This document shows, one piece after another, positions 26,098-34,825 of a stretch of 64,000 nucleotides of DNA; the first letter of the stretch is position 1; every line of letters starts with the position of its first letter. This stretch comes from Candidatus Poribacteria bacterium (GTDB lineage Bacteria > Poribacteria > WGA-4E > PCPOR2b), in contig JAPPKS010000032.1 of the NCBI GenBank assembly GCA_028819845.1, forward strand, positions 62,001 to 126,000, given 5' to 3'. Below the pieces are notes generated by a model. It did not search any database, had not been told where the DNA came from, and saw nothing but the letters and a program-made list of their open reading frames with translations. The translations under genes and the position numbers were made by a program.

Positions 26098-26685
26098 GTG
26101 AAAAGAGAAGTCGAGATTGTACGCGAAACGCGGGAAACGCAGATTACGCTCACACTGAACATTGATGGATCAGGTGAGTCGGAAATCAACACGCGCATTG
26201 GATTTCTAGACCACATGCTTGAACTTTTTGCCAAGCACGGACTCTTTAATCTTAATGTCAATGCGACAGGCGATCTCCATGTTGACGATCATCACGTAGT
26301 GGAAGATGTCGGTATTTGTTTGGGAGAAGCCTTCAAAAAGGCAGCGGGAGACAAAGCTGGCATCCGCCGGTTTGGCAGCTTCGTTGTCCCAATGTATGAA
26401 GCCTTGGCGCAAGTGGACCTAGACTTGTGCGGCCGACCATACCTGCTCTACCGCACGCCGCTGCGCCGGGGCAAGGTGGGAAGTTTTGACGTTGAGCTCG
26501 CTGAGGAATTTTTTCATGGATTTGTCAACCATAGCGGAACGACATTGCATGTGAACGTATCGTATGGAACAAACCGCCATCATATCATCGAAGCAATCTT
26601 TAAGGCAGTTGCAAGGGCGTTGGATATTGCGACGAGTTTCGACGACCGCATCAGCGGTATACCTTCGACAAAAGGGATGCTCTGA
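26098..26685 (+). CDS. hisB: HisB, imidazoleglycerol-phosphate dehydratase
   Basis: A 195-residue monofunctional enzyme of histidine synthesis, starting at GTG 26098 with GATGAGG upstream. Metal-binding blocks are [41 protein letters not shown] and [14 protein letters not shown]; the end IPSTKGML is the usual C-terminus. The length is normal and no HisN fusion is present. Its nearest his neighbour is hisG, encoded convergently 260 bases downstream, with two family E repeats between. Confidence 0.96.
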   Translation: MKREVEIVRETRETQITLTLNIDGSGESEINTRIGFLDHMLELFAKHGLFNLNVNATGDLHVDDHHVVEDVGICLGEAFKKAAGDKAGIRRFGSFVVPMYEALAQVDLDLCGRPYLLYRTPLRRGKVGSFDVELAEEFFHGFVNHSGTTLHVNVSYGTNRHHIIEAIFKAVARALDIATSFDDRISGIPSTKGML

Positions 26686-26770
26686 TCAAGCTTTTTCCCC
26701 AACTGTGAATTGTGTGGTTAAATCATGGGCAGGGTTAGGGGTAGCAGGTGATTGAAAGGGGCGCGTTTGG

Positions 26771-26930
26771 GGTGATTGTCTGAAGCAGGATCTACAGGAT
26801 TAAAGGATTTTCAGGATAATGGTGGTTTGGAAATTTGGGTTGGAGAAATGGCGGGGGATTTGTCTGAATCAGGATTCTCAGGATTGAAGGATGCCCAGAA
26901 TAAAAGGCGTGTGTTGATTGGATTTACTTC
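26771..26930. repeat. Interspersed repeat family E, two adjacent copies
   Basis: Two imperfect units, 26771-26830 and 26851-26930, share the core TTGTCTGAATCAGGATT-TTCAGGATT-GAAGGAT-TTTCAGGATAA. The unit has internal short direct repeats of CAGGATTTTCAGGATT type and no clear terminal palindrome. Further copies lie at 33970-34003 and 34578-34650. It lies between convergent hisB and hisG. Confidence 0.7.
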
Positions 26931-26946
26931 GAGATTGTGTGCGGTT

Positions 26947-27819
26947 TTAGGGAATCACTTTGTTTAGCGGATATTCGATAATGCCTTCTGCGCCGATTCG
27001 CCTTAGTTCGGGTATCAAGTCTCGCACTACGTGTTCATCAATTATGGTCTCGACAGCGTACCAACCGTCGTCACTGAGTGAAGATATTGTCGGATTTTTC
27101 ATGGCAGGCAAGATTGCCAGCAACGAATTCAGATTTTCTTGACTAATATTCATCTTCAAGCCAACCTTCTGCTCCGCCGTCAACGCACCTGAAAGCAGCA
27201 TATACAGGTTTTTCGTCTTCGTCTGCTTCCATTCGTTTTGCCAACTCTCTCTATTCGAAATTAGCGTGGTCACAGATTCCATCACGACGTCAACGATTTT
27301 CAATTGATTCGCGCGTAGCGAACTTCCTGTTTCCGTGATTTCCACGATTGCGTCGCATAAATGCGGAATCTTGACTTCCGTTGCGCCGTGTGAAAATTTG
27401 ACTGTTGCGTTGACACCGCTTTGCGCGAGATAGTTTCTGGTCGCCTCAACCAATTCGGTGAAAATGACCTTGCCTTCAAGGTCTGCGACAGATTCGATGG
27501 GTGACTCCTCTCCTACAGCCAGCACCCATCGCGCTGGTTGGTTTGTCTGTTTGCTGTAGGTGAGCGACGCAATCTCAAGTACGTCCGCTTTGCATTCACG
27601 CACCCAGTCGCGTCCAGCCAACCCCACATCAATTACGCCGCGTTCGACGTAGAGCGCCATCTCTTGCGGACGAAGAAGCATGACCTCAATTTGGTCGTCG
27701 TCTATCTGTGGATAGTAGGATCTACTGCTGACTGTGATATTGTATCCGGCTCTTTTGAACAGGTTGATGGTGGATTCTTGGAGCGACCCCTTGGGAATCC
27801 CCAGCTTAAGTAATTCCAT
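26947..27819 (-). CDS. hisG: HisG, ATP phosphoribosyltransferase (long form)
   Basis: A 290-residue HisG_L enzyme, first step of histidine synthesis. LKLGIPKGSLQESTINLF and VIDVGLAGRDWVREC are the ATP/PRPP-domain blocks; KFSHGATEVKIPHLCDAIVEITETGSSLRAN contains the PRPP-binding motif. The C-terminal roughly 75 residues (LPAMKNPTISSLSDDGWYAVETI onward) form the ACT-like regulatory domain for histidine feedback, so no separate HisZ is needed. The start is ATG 27819. Confidence 0.96.
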   Translation of the reverse strand: MELLKLGIPKGSLQESTINLFKRAGYNITVSSRSYYPQIDDDQIEVMLLRPQEMALYVERGVIDVGLAGRDWVRECKADVLEIASLTYSKQTNQPARWVLAVGEESPIESVADLEGKVIFTELVEATRNYLAQSGVNATVKFSHGATEVKIPHLCDAIVEITETGSSLRANQLKIVDVVMESVTTLISNRESWQNEWKQTKTKNLYMLLSGALTAEQKVGLKMNISQENLNSLLAILPAMKNPTISSLSDDGWYAVETIIDEHVVRDLIPELRRIGAEGIIEYPLNKVIP

Positions 27820-28010
27820 CGGTTTCTGCTTTTACCCTCTCTTTGAATGTGCGTTCATATACCATGGTGTTCAGTTGTGCGGCATTGGTTGTTGGAATAA
27901 GATTCCCAACACCCCGATCCGGCGGCACAACAAAACGCGGCGCCATGTTGAAGCGGCTGAATTATAACACATCCAAAGCGTTTGATTCTACAAAAGCTGA
28001 TCGAATGGAT

Positions 28011-29489
28011 TCACTTTACGGTAACATACCACATCTGTGTACCGCGTTTCACTCGCAATAAGACGGTCTCTGTGTCCGTCTGAACAGCGGCTTTAAAGGC
28101 GTCAACATTTTTGACATGTTGGTGGTCAACTTCAAGGATAAGGTCGCCCTTTCGAAGTTTCTCTTCGCCGTTAGCAGCTTCGGCGGCCGGACTATCTGGC
28201 TCCACACCTGCGATCAAAACTCCTTCAAGAGACTCATAACCGAACGCTTCCGCAAGCGACTCAGTGAGAGTTTGCAGACTCAATCCTTTCCAACCGCTTT
28301 GTCTCGTTTCATGTCGCTCAAATGAGCCGTGGACGGCTTCAGGTGTGCGTTTGCCAAGCGTCACAGGAATTTCGATTGTTGAGAGATCGCGCATAACCGT
28401 GACTGATACTTCGGAATTCGGTTTAGCCATTGCGATAACCCACCGCAGATGTTTCGCATTGGTAATTTCATCATCATCTATCGCGATAATTACGTCGTTT
28501 GTTTTCAAGCCTGCTCTTGCGGCAGGTGTTCCCTGAAGAACGCGCAGGATAATCGCTCCGCTTGGTGCCTCAAGCCCAAGTTTCAGCGTTGTTTCCGGAT
28601 TGACGTTTTGAATCTGAACACCCAACCAGCCGCGTTGAACTTCGCCGTGTTCAATGAGTTCTGCGGCAATGCGCTTAACGGTGCGGATTGGGATAGCGAA
28701 CACGCCGTCCGATGTGTTGTCGATACCCATTCCGATGACCTCGCCGCTCGCGTTGACGACCGCGCCGCCCGCGGAATGGGAGCGAAGATTCGTGTTAATT
28801 TCGATTAAGTCGGTATATTGGCCGACAGCCAGTTGGGGACCGGAACCGCTGATGACGCCAAGTGCTACGGATAGGCCGCCTGCGCCGTTACGCCCGAGAT
28901 CGAGCGCTAACTCACCGATTTTAACCTGATCTGATTCACCAATAATCACTTTCGGAACGGCATCGTGTTCGACCTTGATTACCGCAATGCCGGTTCCCTT
29001 GTCCACTCCAATCAATTTAGCTTCGCGGTGTGTGCTGTTCGCTAGTGCGACGGTGATATTATTGGAGTTGCCGATTAACTCTGCGGCCGTGGCAATGTGA
29101 CCTTCATCATCAAGTAGGATGCCAGAACCAAAGCCTTCGACATAGGGAAAATTCTGCCCGAGATGAGGTGGTTCGGGTGGGAGACGAAACTCTCGGTTTA
29201 GAATCCCCGAATCAGGTACGTGGTAAAAACGTTGATGTGTGCCCTCCCCTTTAGGAATCACTCGGGGAAGCCAGTAATGCTCTCCCTTACTGCTGTGCTT
29301 TACAGATTGCTCGGCTTTAACCGCCACCACCATTTTGCTAGCCTCACTCGCAACCTCTGCGAATGCGTCGCTGAGTTCTTGGAGTGTTTGTTTTTTATCT
29401 GCGGCTGGCGCCGCGGTGGGATGGACCATGTTAACGGCGAATGCCAAGGCTACTGCGATACATAGCGTTACTCGAACGTGAGATTTCAT
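28011..29489 (-). CDS. HtrA/DegP-like protein with a fully degenerate catalytic triad and two PDZ domains
   Basis: A 492-residue secreted protein (signal peptide: IAVALAFAVNMVHPTAAPAA). The trypsin-like domain keeps the HtrA scaffold, with GSGILLDDEGHIATA, VKIGELALDLG and VVNASGEVIGMG, but the catalytic positions are Glu137 (GHIATAAEL, family T-N-x-H), Gly167 (DKGTGIAV, family t-D-l-A) and Ala240 (RSHSAGGAV, family G-N-S-G-G). PDZ1 starts RGWLGVQIQNV near 295 and PDZ2 starts with SGWKGLSLQTL near 395. It cannot be a serine protease by this mechanism. A chaperone, scaffold or peptide-sensor role is inferred. Confidence 0.85.
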   Translation of the reverse strand: MKSHVRVTLCIAVALAFAVNMVHPTAAPAADKKQTLQELSDAFAEVASEASKMVVAVKAEQSVKHSSKGEHYWLPRVIPKGEGTHQRFYHVPDSGILNREFRLPPEPPHLGQNFPYVEGFGSGILLDDEGHIATAAELIGNSNNITVALANSTHREAKLIGVDKGTGIAVIKVEHDAVPKVIIGESDQVKIGELALDLGRNGAGGLSVALGVISGSGPQLAVGQYTDLIEINTNLRSHSAGGAVVNASGEVIGMGIDNTSDGVFAIPIRTVKRIAAELIEHGEVQRGWLGVQIQNVNPETTLKLGLEAPSGAIILRVLQGTPAARAGLKTNDVIIAIDDDEITNAKHLRWVIAMAKPNSEVSVTVMRDLSTIEIPVTLGKRTPEAVHGSFERHETRQSGWKGLSLQTLTESLAEAFGYESLEGVLIAGVEPDSPAAEAANGEEKLRKGDLILEVDHQHVKNVDAFKAAVQTDTETVLLRVKRGTQMWYVTVK

Positions 29490-29599
29490 TCTGTGTTTCC
29501 TCCTTTAATTGTTTGGGAGGTAGCACACGATAAATTGAAATTTGTTCCACTAAATTGAATTTGTGACGAAAGTGGTTTACACATTGTACCGGAAAAATT

Positions 29600-29698
29600 A
29601 AGGGCATGGAAACCGTAGCCGGCAGGGATGGTGGAGTAGTTTCCTAATATTGCTATGTAAAAGAAGCCGATTTTTAAAGAATAAAACTCGGTTTAAAT
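29600..29698. repeat. Interspersed repeat family A, copy 2
   Basis: Carries GGGCATGGAAACCGTAGCC at its left and AAACTCGGTTT at its right, matching copy 3 at 31296-31395. A second AAACTGAG ... CTCGGTTTC palindromic arm occurs at 29862-29902. It lies in the gap between the HtrA-like gene and the enolase-superfamily gene. Confidence 0.5.
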
Positions 29699-29705
29699 TA
29701 AAGGC

Positions 29706-29860
29706 CGCGATTCGGAGATCGCTCCTTCGGGGAGATTAGGTCTGGTAGGAGGGAATTCCGAATCCCGACGATGAGTTTGTGCCCTCAACCCAAGCTGCGA
29801 AGATGCTGTTTATTATACACCTGCCGCCCCGCTGGGGCTATAGGGCGGTTTTTGCTGCGA
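29706..29860. repeat. Interspersed palindromic repeat family B, copy 1
   Basis: GCGATTCGGAGATCGCTCC on the left and GGTAGGAGGGAATTCCGAATC on the right are imperfect inverted arms that can form a long hairpin. An extension (CCCGACGA to GCCCCGCTGGGGCTA) also matches the region after copy 3 at 40597-40740. No gene is present. Confidence 0.65.
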
Positions 29861-29944
29861 TTAAGAAACTGAGTGTTGAAGAAAAAACCTCGGTTTCAAG
29901 TTACATTCTGTACGAACAAAAATTCCCAATGACTTGGAGCGGAT

Positions 29945-31141
29945 TTAGTAGCGGTGCATTGTTCCATCCGACCGCCTTACAATCGGCATGTACGTAGATT
30001 GGTAGGGGAATTTTTTCGCCAACTCTTCGTTGAAGTCAATGCCGAGTCCTGGTGCGCCGCCTGGGTGAGCATAACCGTCTACAAGTTTGCAGGGCGTTGG
30101 AAAGAGCTCGCACAGCGTCTCGCTACTGCTGAAGTCGGTCCACTCTTGTACGCCGAAGTTGGGGATAACCATTTGTAGATGGAGCGCGGCTGCCTGTGAA
30201 ATTGGCCCCAAATCCGCCGCGCCGTGGAACGCGGATTTCACGCTGAAGGGTTCGGCAAGTACCATGATTTTACGCGCCTCCGTGATACCGCCGACGTGCA
30301 ACGGAGCGATACGGATGTAATCAATCAACCGCTCTTGAAACAGCATCATGCACTCGTCGCGATCGGTGAACAATTCGCCGATGGCGATATTTGTGGTGCA
30401 GGATTGCCGAATCTGGCGCAATCCTTCGCGCTCTTCCGGCATCACGGGATCTTCGAGGAAAAAGAGCCGGTACGGCTCCAGTTGTTTTGCCAACCAGGCG
30501 GCTTCCGTCGGTGTTAGCTGCTCGTGTACATCGTGGCACAACTCAACTTCCATACCGAGCGCGTTACGCAGATGCTCAAAATTTCGAGGTGTTTCAAGTA
30601 GATAGCCCGCGGGTTCAAAGATTGCTGTGCCGGGTACACCATCGCGTATGGGTGGTTCGTAATCGAGGCGGCCGCTGCCGCCGTAGTCACCGCTTTGGCA
30701 GCGGACAATTTTAAAGCCGCGTTCCAAGAATGAACGAACGCTATCTTCTATCTCTTTGGCATCACGCCCGCCGGCATGCCCATAAACCTTTACGGCTTTC
30801 CGTGAAGCGCCGCCCAACAGTTGGTAAACGGGCAAGTTCGCGACTTTTCCCTTAATATCCCAGAGAGCGAAGTCGATTGCGGACAAGGCTGCTTTGAACA
30901 CCGGTCCTGACCGCCAATAGCCGCTGCGGTAAATCAAATGCCACAAATCTTCGATGTTGTGCGGGTCATGTCCGATAAGTAACTCCTTGATGTGTTCGAG
31001 ATACCGAGCGACAACGATTTCGTTTCCGTTGAGCGACCCCTCTCCCACTCCATAAACGCCTTCATCGGTTAATATTTTGATGACAACATAGTTCAGTCCC
31101 GTTGGACGAGTAACGAATACGCGGACGCCGGTAATTTTCAT
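29945..31141 (-). CDS. Mandelate racemase/enolase superfamily dehydratase (ManD/RspA-like)
   Basis: Read from ATG 31141 (398 residues). The N-terminal capping domain starts MKITGVRVFVTRP. The barrel has FKIVRCQSGDYG, the metal ligands in MEVELCHDVHEQLTP and FFLEDPVMPEE, then NIAIGELFTDRDE. The end YMPIVRRSDGTMHRY is the family's C-terminal 'lP..r..DG....' pattern of D-mannonate dehydratase/RspA. It probably dehydrates a hexonic acid. A cupin is divergent from it 311 bases away. Confidence 0.88.
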   Translation of the reverse strand: MKITGVRVFVTRPTGLNYVVIKILTDEGVYGVGEGSLNGNEIVVARYLEHIKELLIGHDPHNIEDLWHLIYRSGYWRSGPVFKAALSAIDFALWDIKGKVANLPVYQLLGGASRKAVKVYGHAGGRDAKEIEDSVRSFLERGFKIVRCQSGDYGGSGRLDYEPPIRDGVPGTAIFEPAGYLLETPRNFEHLRNALGMEVELCHDVHEQLTPTEAAWLAKQLEPYRLFFLEDPVMPEEREGLRQIRQSCTTNIAIGELFTDRDECMMLFQERLIDYIRIAPLHVGGITEARKIMVLAEPFSVKSAFHGAADLGPISQAAALHLQMVIPNFGVQEWTDFSSSETLCELFPTPCKLVDGYAHPGGAPGLGIDFNEELAKKFPYQSTYMPIVRRSDGTMHRY

Positions 31142-31295
31142 TTTGACCTCACCTTCCTGCAATTGTGGAACGATTCAGGAATCTAATCTGTTTGAATAAT
31201 CACTTTGATGTTGTATATGAGGTAGTTATCTGCTATAGTTTTGACGTTACCGAGAGAATTTCATAGCGCTTACGTTTTTACAACTGGTTTGAATT

Positions 31296-31395
31296 AGGGC
31301 TTGGAATTACAAGCCGATGGGAATGGGGGAGTAGCTTGAATATGCTACTCCGTTAAAGAAACCGAGTTTTCAAGAAAAAAGCGTCGGTTTCAGAT
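31296..31395. repeat. Interspersed repeat family A, copy 3
   Basis: GGGCTTGGAATTACAAGCCGA at the left, a GTAGCTTGAATATGCTAC stem in the middle, and GAAACCGAGTTTTCAAGAAA with TCGGTTTC at the right as a palindrome. It aligns with 14628-14730. Confidence 0.6.
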
Positions 31396-31452
31396 CGAAA
31401 TTCAAGTTGACAATTGCACTATTTAGGAAATCTGTACATTAAGGAGGAATTC

Positions 31453-31878
31453 ATGTCAAAGTTTATCGTGTACAAAGGATACGAAGAAGACGCGCCGCCG
31501 CCCAAGATTCCCAAGCCCGATGTGGCGCCGGATCCTAAGATTGTAACCGTCCAAGAGGGAATCCCAATCCTATTTCCGCCGTGCGAGGGGCCTGCTGTCC
31601 GAGTGCTGCATCCGACCAATCCCAACGCGCCATCTCAGAATTTCAGTATCACGCAACTTTACATGCCGCCGCACACAGTACTCCCCACGGGTTCGCACGA
31701 ACCCGAAGAATGCTACGTCATTCTCCAAGGCGAGGGGGAGATGACTTTTGCCCATTACACTCGTGAGGTGAAAGCGGGCGATTTTATCTACTTACCGCCT
31801 TGGTGTGTGCACGGTCTTGAGAACACCGGAACTGAGATGTTAATCGTCCTAGTTTGTACGTCGCCGACGAATCCGTAA
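31453..31878 (+). CDS. Cupin domain protein
   Basis: A 141-residue protein from ATG 31453 behind AAGGAGG (31441-31447); an upstream in-frame ATG at 31414 lacks a site. Cupin motif 1 is MPPHTVLPTGSHEPEECYVILQG with His and two Glu, and motif 2 is AGDFIYLPPWCVHGLEN. The N-terminal segment EEDAPPPKIPKPDVAPDPK is Pro-rich. It lies divergent from the ManD-like dehydratase and could be a matching sugar-acid enzyme or a binding protein. Confidence 0.85.
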   Translation: MSKFIVYKGYEEDAPPPKIPKPDVAPDPKIVTVQEGIPILFPPCEGPAVRVLHPTNPNAPSQNFSITQLYMPPHTVLPTGSHEPEECYVILQGEGEMTFAHYTREVKAGDFIYLPPWCVHGLENTGTEMLIVLVCTSPTNP

Positions 31879-31939
31879 CTGCAACTGACTAGTGAATGCG
31901 ATAGTGTTTGAGATGAGGTTTGGACTATCGTGCTCTCGA

Positions 31940-32602
31940 TTAAGTCGGTTGATTCCTGACATAATTGGGTGTCAATGAGAAATAGTCGTCCGTGCGCCCG
32001 TTTAATATTCGTTCGTAACCGAGTCGGGCGATGTTCGAGCCGCGCGGCACGTTGAAGGCAGCGGATGCAAGAATCGCATTTTCCCCGAATCGCTTGAGTA
32101 TGGCGCCGGAGTATCGCTTCAACCCATCGCCGACAAACACGGCGGTGTCACTGACGCGATCCAAAAATGCTTCAATCGGAACACATAGGTCGTCAGATTT
32201 CCGTTCCAACCTTTCGCCGCCGTGAAAGACGGCACCGTATATTTCATTTCGGCGGGCGTCAAGAACGGGGCAAATCAGCGTGTTTGTGTAACGAAGATTG
32301 TCGGCAACCGCCGCTAGCGTGGAAACCCCGACGATTGGTTTTCTGATTGCATAGCAGAGCGCTTTAGCGGCGCCAACGCCAATTCGAACGCCCGTAAATG
32401 AACCGGGGCCTATTCCGACGGCGCACGCATCAAGCTCATGAACGGTCAAGTTTGCCCATTTTAGGATTTGATCGATTGTGGGAATCAAGCGCGATGAGTG
32501 AGTCTGTACGATATTTAAACTGTGCTCCCCAACGAAGTTTTCGCCGTCAATTAATCCAACGCTTCCGATGGGAGTTGATGTATCAACACCAAGGATTTTC
32601 AT
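31940..32602 (-). CDS. tsaB: TsaB, tRNA threonylcarbamoyladenosine synthesis
   Basis: A 220-residue protein with MKILGVDTSTPIGSVGLIDG, QTHSSRLIPTIDQIL and the hallmark GIGPGSFTGVRIGVGAAKAL. The fold is the ASKHA-type TsaB that scaffolds TsaD and TsaE for t6A37 modification of ANN-decoding tRNAs. It starts at ATG 32602 and follows a glycosyltransferase gene 44 bases upstream on the same strand. Confidence 0.94.
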   Translation of the reverse strand: MKILGVDTSTPIGSVGLIDGENFVGEHSLNIVQTHSSRLIPTIDQILKWANLTVHELDACAVGIGPGSFTGVRIGVGAAKALCYAIRKPIVGVSTLAAVADNLRYTNTLICPVLDARRNEIYGAVFHGGERLERKSDDLCVPIEAFLDRVSDTAVFVGDGLKRYSGAILKRFGENAILASAAFNVPRGSNIARLGYERILNGRTDDYFSLTPNYVRNQPT

Positions 32603-32646
32603 ATTCGGTCCGATTCGGTCCTACCTTTCATCGTTGACTTGTCCCG

Positions 32647-33771
32647 TTATGAGGCGTACAGATTCTCAATTGATTTACGATTCTTTTCTTGGAATAATGT
32701 CTCAATTGCCCGCCGCATGCCTTCCTTAAAATTCCGACGGTTAAATTGCTCTGCATGTTGCGCGATACGAGCCGATGAAAACTTCGTTTCCATAAGTTCA
32801 AAACGTTCAACGGCTTCAACAAGCGAATCGGGCGTCTGCTCATCAAAGAAGAGTCCCGTCACCCCATCCACAACCGTTTCCAGTGCGCCGCCCGCCTTAA
32901 AGGCAATGACGGGTCGCCCCGATGCCATAGCTTCTACAGGAACAATGCCGAAATCTTCTTCGCCGGGAAAGATAAGCGCACGGCAACGGGCATAGTGATC
33001 CCGCAGGACTGAGAAAGGCTGCCGCCCCAAAAAGTTAATGTTAGGAGCGGCTGCTTTTCTCAACCGTTTCAATTGGTCCCCGCCACCGATGATTGTCAGC
33101 CGCTTTCCCGACCTGTTAAAGGCTTCCACTGCGACATCCACGCGTTTATAGGGGATGAGTTGACCGGCCATTAAGTAGAAGTCCCCCCGTATGTCAGACG
33201 GCGTAAAGGCATGCGTATCGACGGGCGGGTGAATGACTTCAGATTCGCGGCGGTAATACCTCATAACACGCCTTCCCACGTAGGCGGAATTCGAGACAAA
33301 TTGATCGACCCGCGAAGCTGAAGTCACATCCCACAACCGCAAGTAGTGAGCGACTATCGGCATAAAAATGCGCTTTAACCAGCTCGCAGTTTGCTGATAG
33401 TCGTGGTACATGGGCCACACGTATCGCATTGGGGTATGGCAGTAACACACGTGCAACGCCTCGGGCGGAATCACTAACCCTTTCGCTGGACCCGATTCGC
33501 TGCTTATCACTAAGTCGTAGTTCTTCAGATTAAGTTGTTCAAGCGCGATTGGCATTAACGGCAAATAGCTCTGGTATTGGCGGACTGCACCGGGCAATTT
33601 CTGGATAAATGTCGTTTGGATTCGATGCTTCTTAATGGTCTCTGAAATAGCGGATGGTTTATACACATGGGTGAAGACATCCGCATTGGGGAAGAGTTCA
33701 CAGAGCGCCTCCACAACTTTCTCACCGCCGCGCATACTAACTAGCCAGTAATGAACAATTGCAACCTTCAA
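32647..33771 (-). CDS. GT4 family glycosyltransferase
   Basis: Read from TTG 33771 (374 residues, after AGGGG), because the typical beginning LKVAIVHYWLVSMRGGEKVVE starts there. A frame to 33849 adds 26 residues without homology features. The C-terminal Rossmann domain shows the E-x7-E donor motif in FPGEEDFGIVPVEAMASGRPVIA and GLFFDEQTPDSLVEAVE. RIQTTFIQKLPGAVRQYQSYLPLMPIAL and CYCHTPMRYVWPMYHDY resemble WbaZ-type mannosyltransferases. Polysaccharide or O-antigen assembly is inferred. It stands next to tsaB without other glycan genes. Confidence 0.88.
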   Translation of the reverse strand: MKVAIVHYWLVSMRGGEKVVEALCELFPNADVFTHVYKPSAISETIKKHRIQTTFIQKLPGAVRQYQSYLPLMPIALEQLNLKNYDLVISSESGPAKGLVIPPEALHVCYCHTPMRYVWPMYHDYQQTASWLKRIFMPIVAHYLRLWDVTSASRVDQFVSNSAYVGRRVMRYYRRESEVIHPPVDTHAFTPSDIRGDFYLMAGQLIPYKRVDVAVEAFNRSGKRLTIIGGGDQLKRLRKAAAPNINFLGRQPFSVLRDHYARCRALIFPGEEDFGIVPVEAMASGRPVIAFKAGGALETVVDGVTGLFFDEQTPDSLVEAVERFELMETKFSSARIAQHAEQFNRRNFKEGMRRAIETLFQEKNRKSIENLYAS

Positions 33772-33969
33772 TACGCAATACCCCTGCTTGAAAAGCGTCC
33801 GTGAGAGAAGCGCAAATCTATCATCGCCCGCATAGGGATTGCCGTCCATTCGGAGGGCGGAGGACAGGAAGGGAGAAAAGGAATTGTCGAAAGGGTTTTA
33901 TTGGCAATCTTGACAGATTATTTCACGCAGTGCCGGAGATGTCAAGGTAAATGCGGGTTTGGGAGTTGG

Positions 33970-34003
33970 GCGGGGATTGTCTGAATCAGGATTTTCAGGA
34001 ATG
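33970..34003. repeat. Interspersed repeat family E, partial copy
   Basis: GGGGATTGTCTGAATCAGG followed by ATTTTCAGGA, matching 34578-34650 and 26771-26930. It lies just beyond the end of the coiled-coil gene. Confidence 0.65.
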
Positions 34004-34005
34004 GT

Positions 34006-34419
34006 TTATGTGCGGCTCGGATGCAGCGTGCTATCCTCAATGTGTTTTATGAGAATTGCATTCATGTCATCCACTTTCCGTGCAAGCGTTTCGTTCTCTT
34101 TTGACATCTGATTACTTACGTCATTTATTTGAGTACGCACGTCATCTATCTGAGTACGTACGTCATCTATCTGAAGACGCACATCATTTATCTGAGTACG
34201 CAACTCAAAAATGTCTTCTTTATTTGGATAGTCGTCCAGTCTGGCTGTTAACAGCTTTTCAAGGAGGTCGAATCGTTCATTTAATGTGTGGTGAATTGCC
34301 TCAAATCTTTTGTCAATGCGGCCAAATATGAAGTTCAGGAACGCAACCCATAAACCAGCTACCGCAATAACTGCTATTGCAGCGCTAACTATGATTTTAA
34401 CCAGTTCCGGGGTGTCCAT
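34006..34419 (-). CDS. Small membrane-anchored coiled-coil protein
   Basis: A 137-residue protein. One N-terminal membrane segment (KIIVSAAIAVIAVAGLWVAFL) is followed by a long amphipathic helix with a heptad pattern (RIDKRFEAIHHTLNERFDLLEKLL). The middle consists of four near-identical heptads (TQINDVR, LQIDDVR, TQIDDVR, TQINDVS) encoded by 21-bp tandem repeats at 34118-34201. The number of heptads may vary between relatives. It resembles small membrane coiled-coil proteins of unknown function. The gene is flanked by family E repeats on both sides. Confidence 0.75.
   Translation of the reverse strand: MDTPELVKIIVSAAIAVIAVAGLWVAFLNFIFGRIDKRFEAIHHTLNERFDLLEKLLTARLDDYPNKEDIFELRTQINDVRLQIDDVRTQIDDVRTQINDVSNQMSKENETLARKVDDMNAILIKHIEDSTLHPSRT
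34118..34201. repeat. Four 21-bp tandem repeats inside the coiled-coil gene
   Basis: Units ACGTCATTTATTTGAGTACG(C), ACGTCATCTATCTGAGTACG(T), ACGTCATCTATCTGAAGACG(C) and ACATCATTTATCTGAGTACG(C), head to tail with a period of exactly 21 bases. The period keeps the frame and adds one heptad per copy, so copy-number change would lengthen the coiled coil. Confidence 0.85.
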
Positions 34420-34577
34420 GCAAGACTTTCCTTTTAATTGGATTTACCCTCAAACAATAGAATACTGCCAACAGTTCGACAATTATATACCATCTAAAAG
34501 GATAATGTCAATAAGAGGTGGGTTTTTTGTAGCATGCAAATACTTAGGCGGCTACGGTCCGCCGCGGCATTATGAGG

Positions 34578-34650
34578 TCATTGTCTGAATCAGGATTTTC
34601 AGGATTGAAGGATTTTCAGGATAAAAGACAATAGTTGATTTGGAAATGTA
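34578..34650. repeat. Interspersed repeat family E, copy near the AAA gene
   Basis: TCATTGTCTGAATCAGG, ATTTTCAGGATTGAAGGATT and TTCAGGATAAAAGACA, followed by AGTTGATTTGGAAATGTAG, which also matches the sequence after copy 1 (TGGTTTGGAAATTTG). Confidence 0.7.
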
Positions 34651-34754
34651 GGGGGTGTTTCGTCTACCACACTGACAACGGGATTTAAGCGGTTTTTTGC
34701 GCGCCGGATTCTTAAACTGCAAAATGCGCTCAATAGCGTGTAGATAGAATGCCC

Positions 34755-34783
34755 TTGCACGACTCAACGCTAAATGCTATGAT
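34755..34783 (+). promoter_or_regulatory. Promoter of the AAA gene
   Basis: TTGCAC (34755-34760) and TATGAT (34778-34783) are spaced by 17 bases. The predicted start is near 34790, 36 bases before ATG 34826, which is preceded by AGGGGA. Confidence 0.6.
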
Positions 34784-34825
34784 TATACGCAAAATCAGCC
34801 GCAGGAAAGACTTAGGGGAACAGCA

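Noticed and set aside
26771-34650. CRISPR array
   Set aside because: Family E copies are far apart, imperfect and not separated by regular spacers; no cas genes are present.
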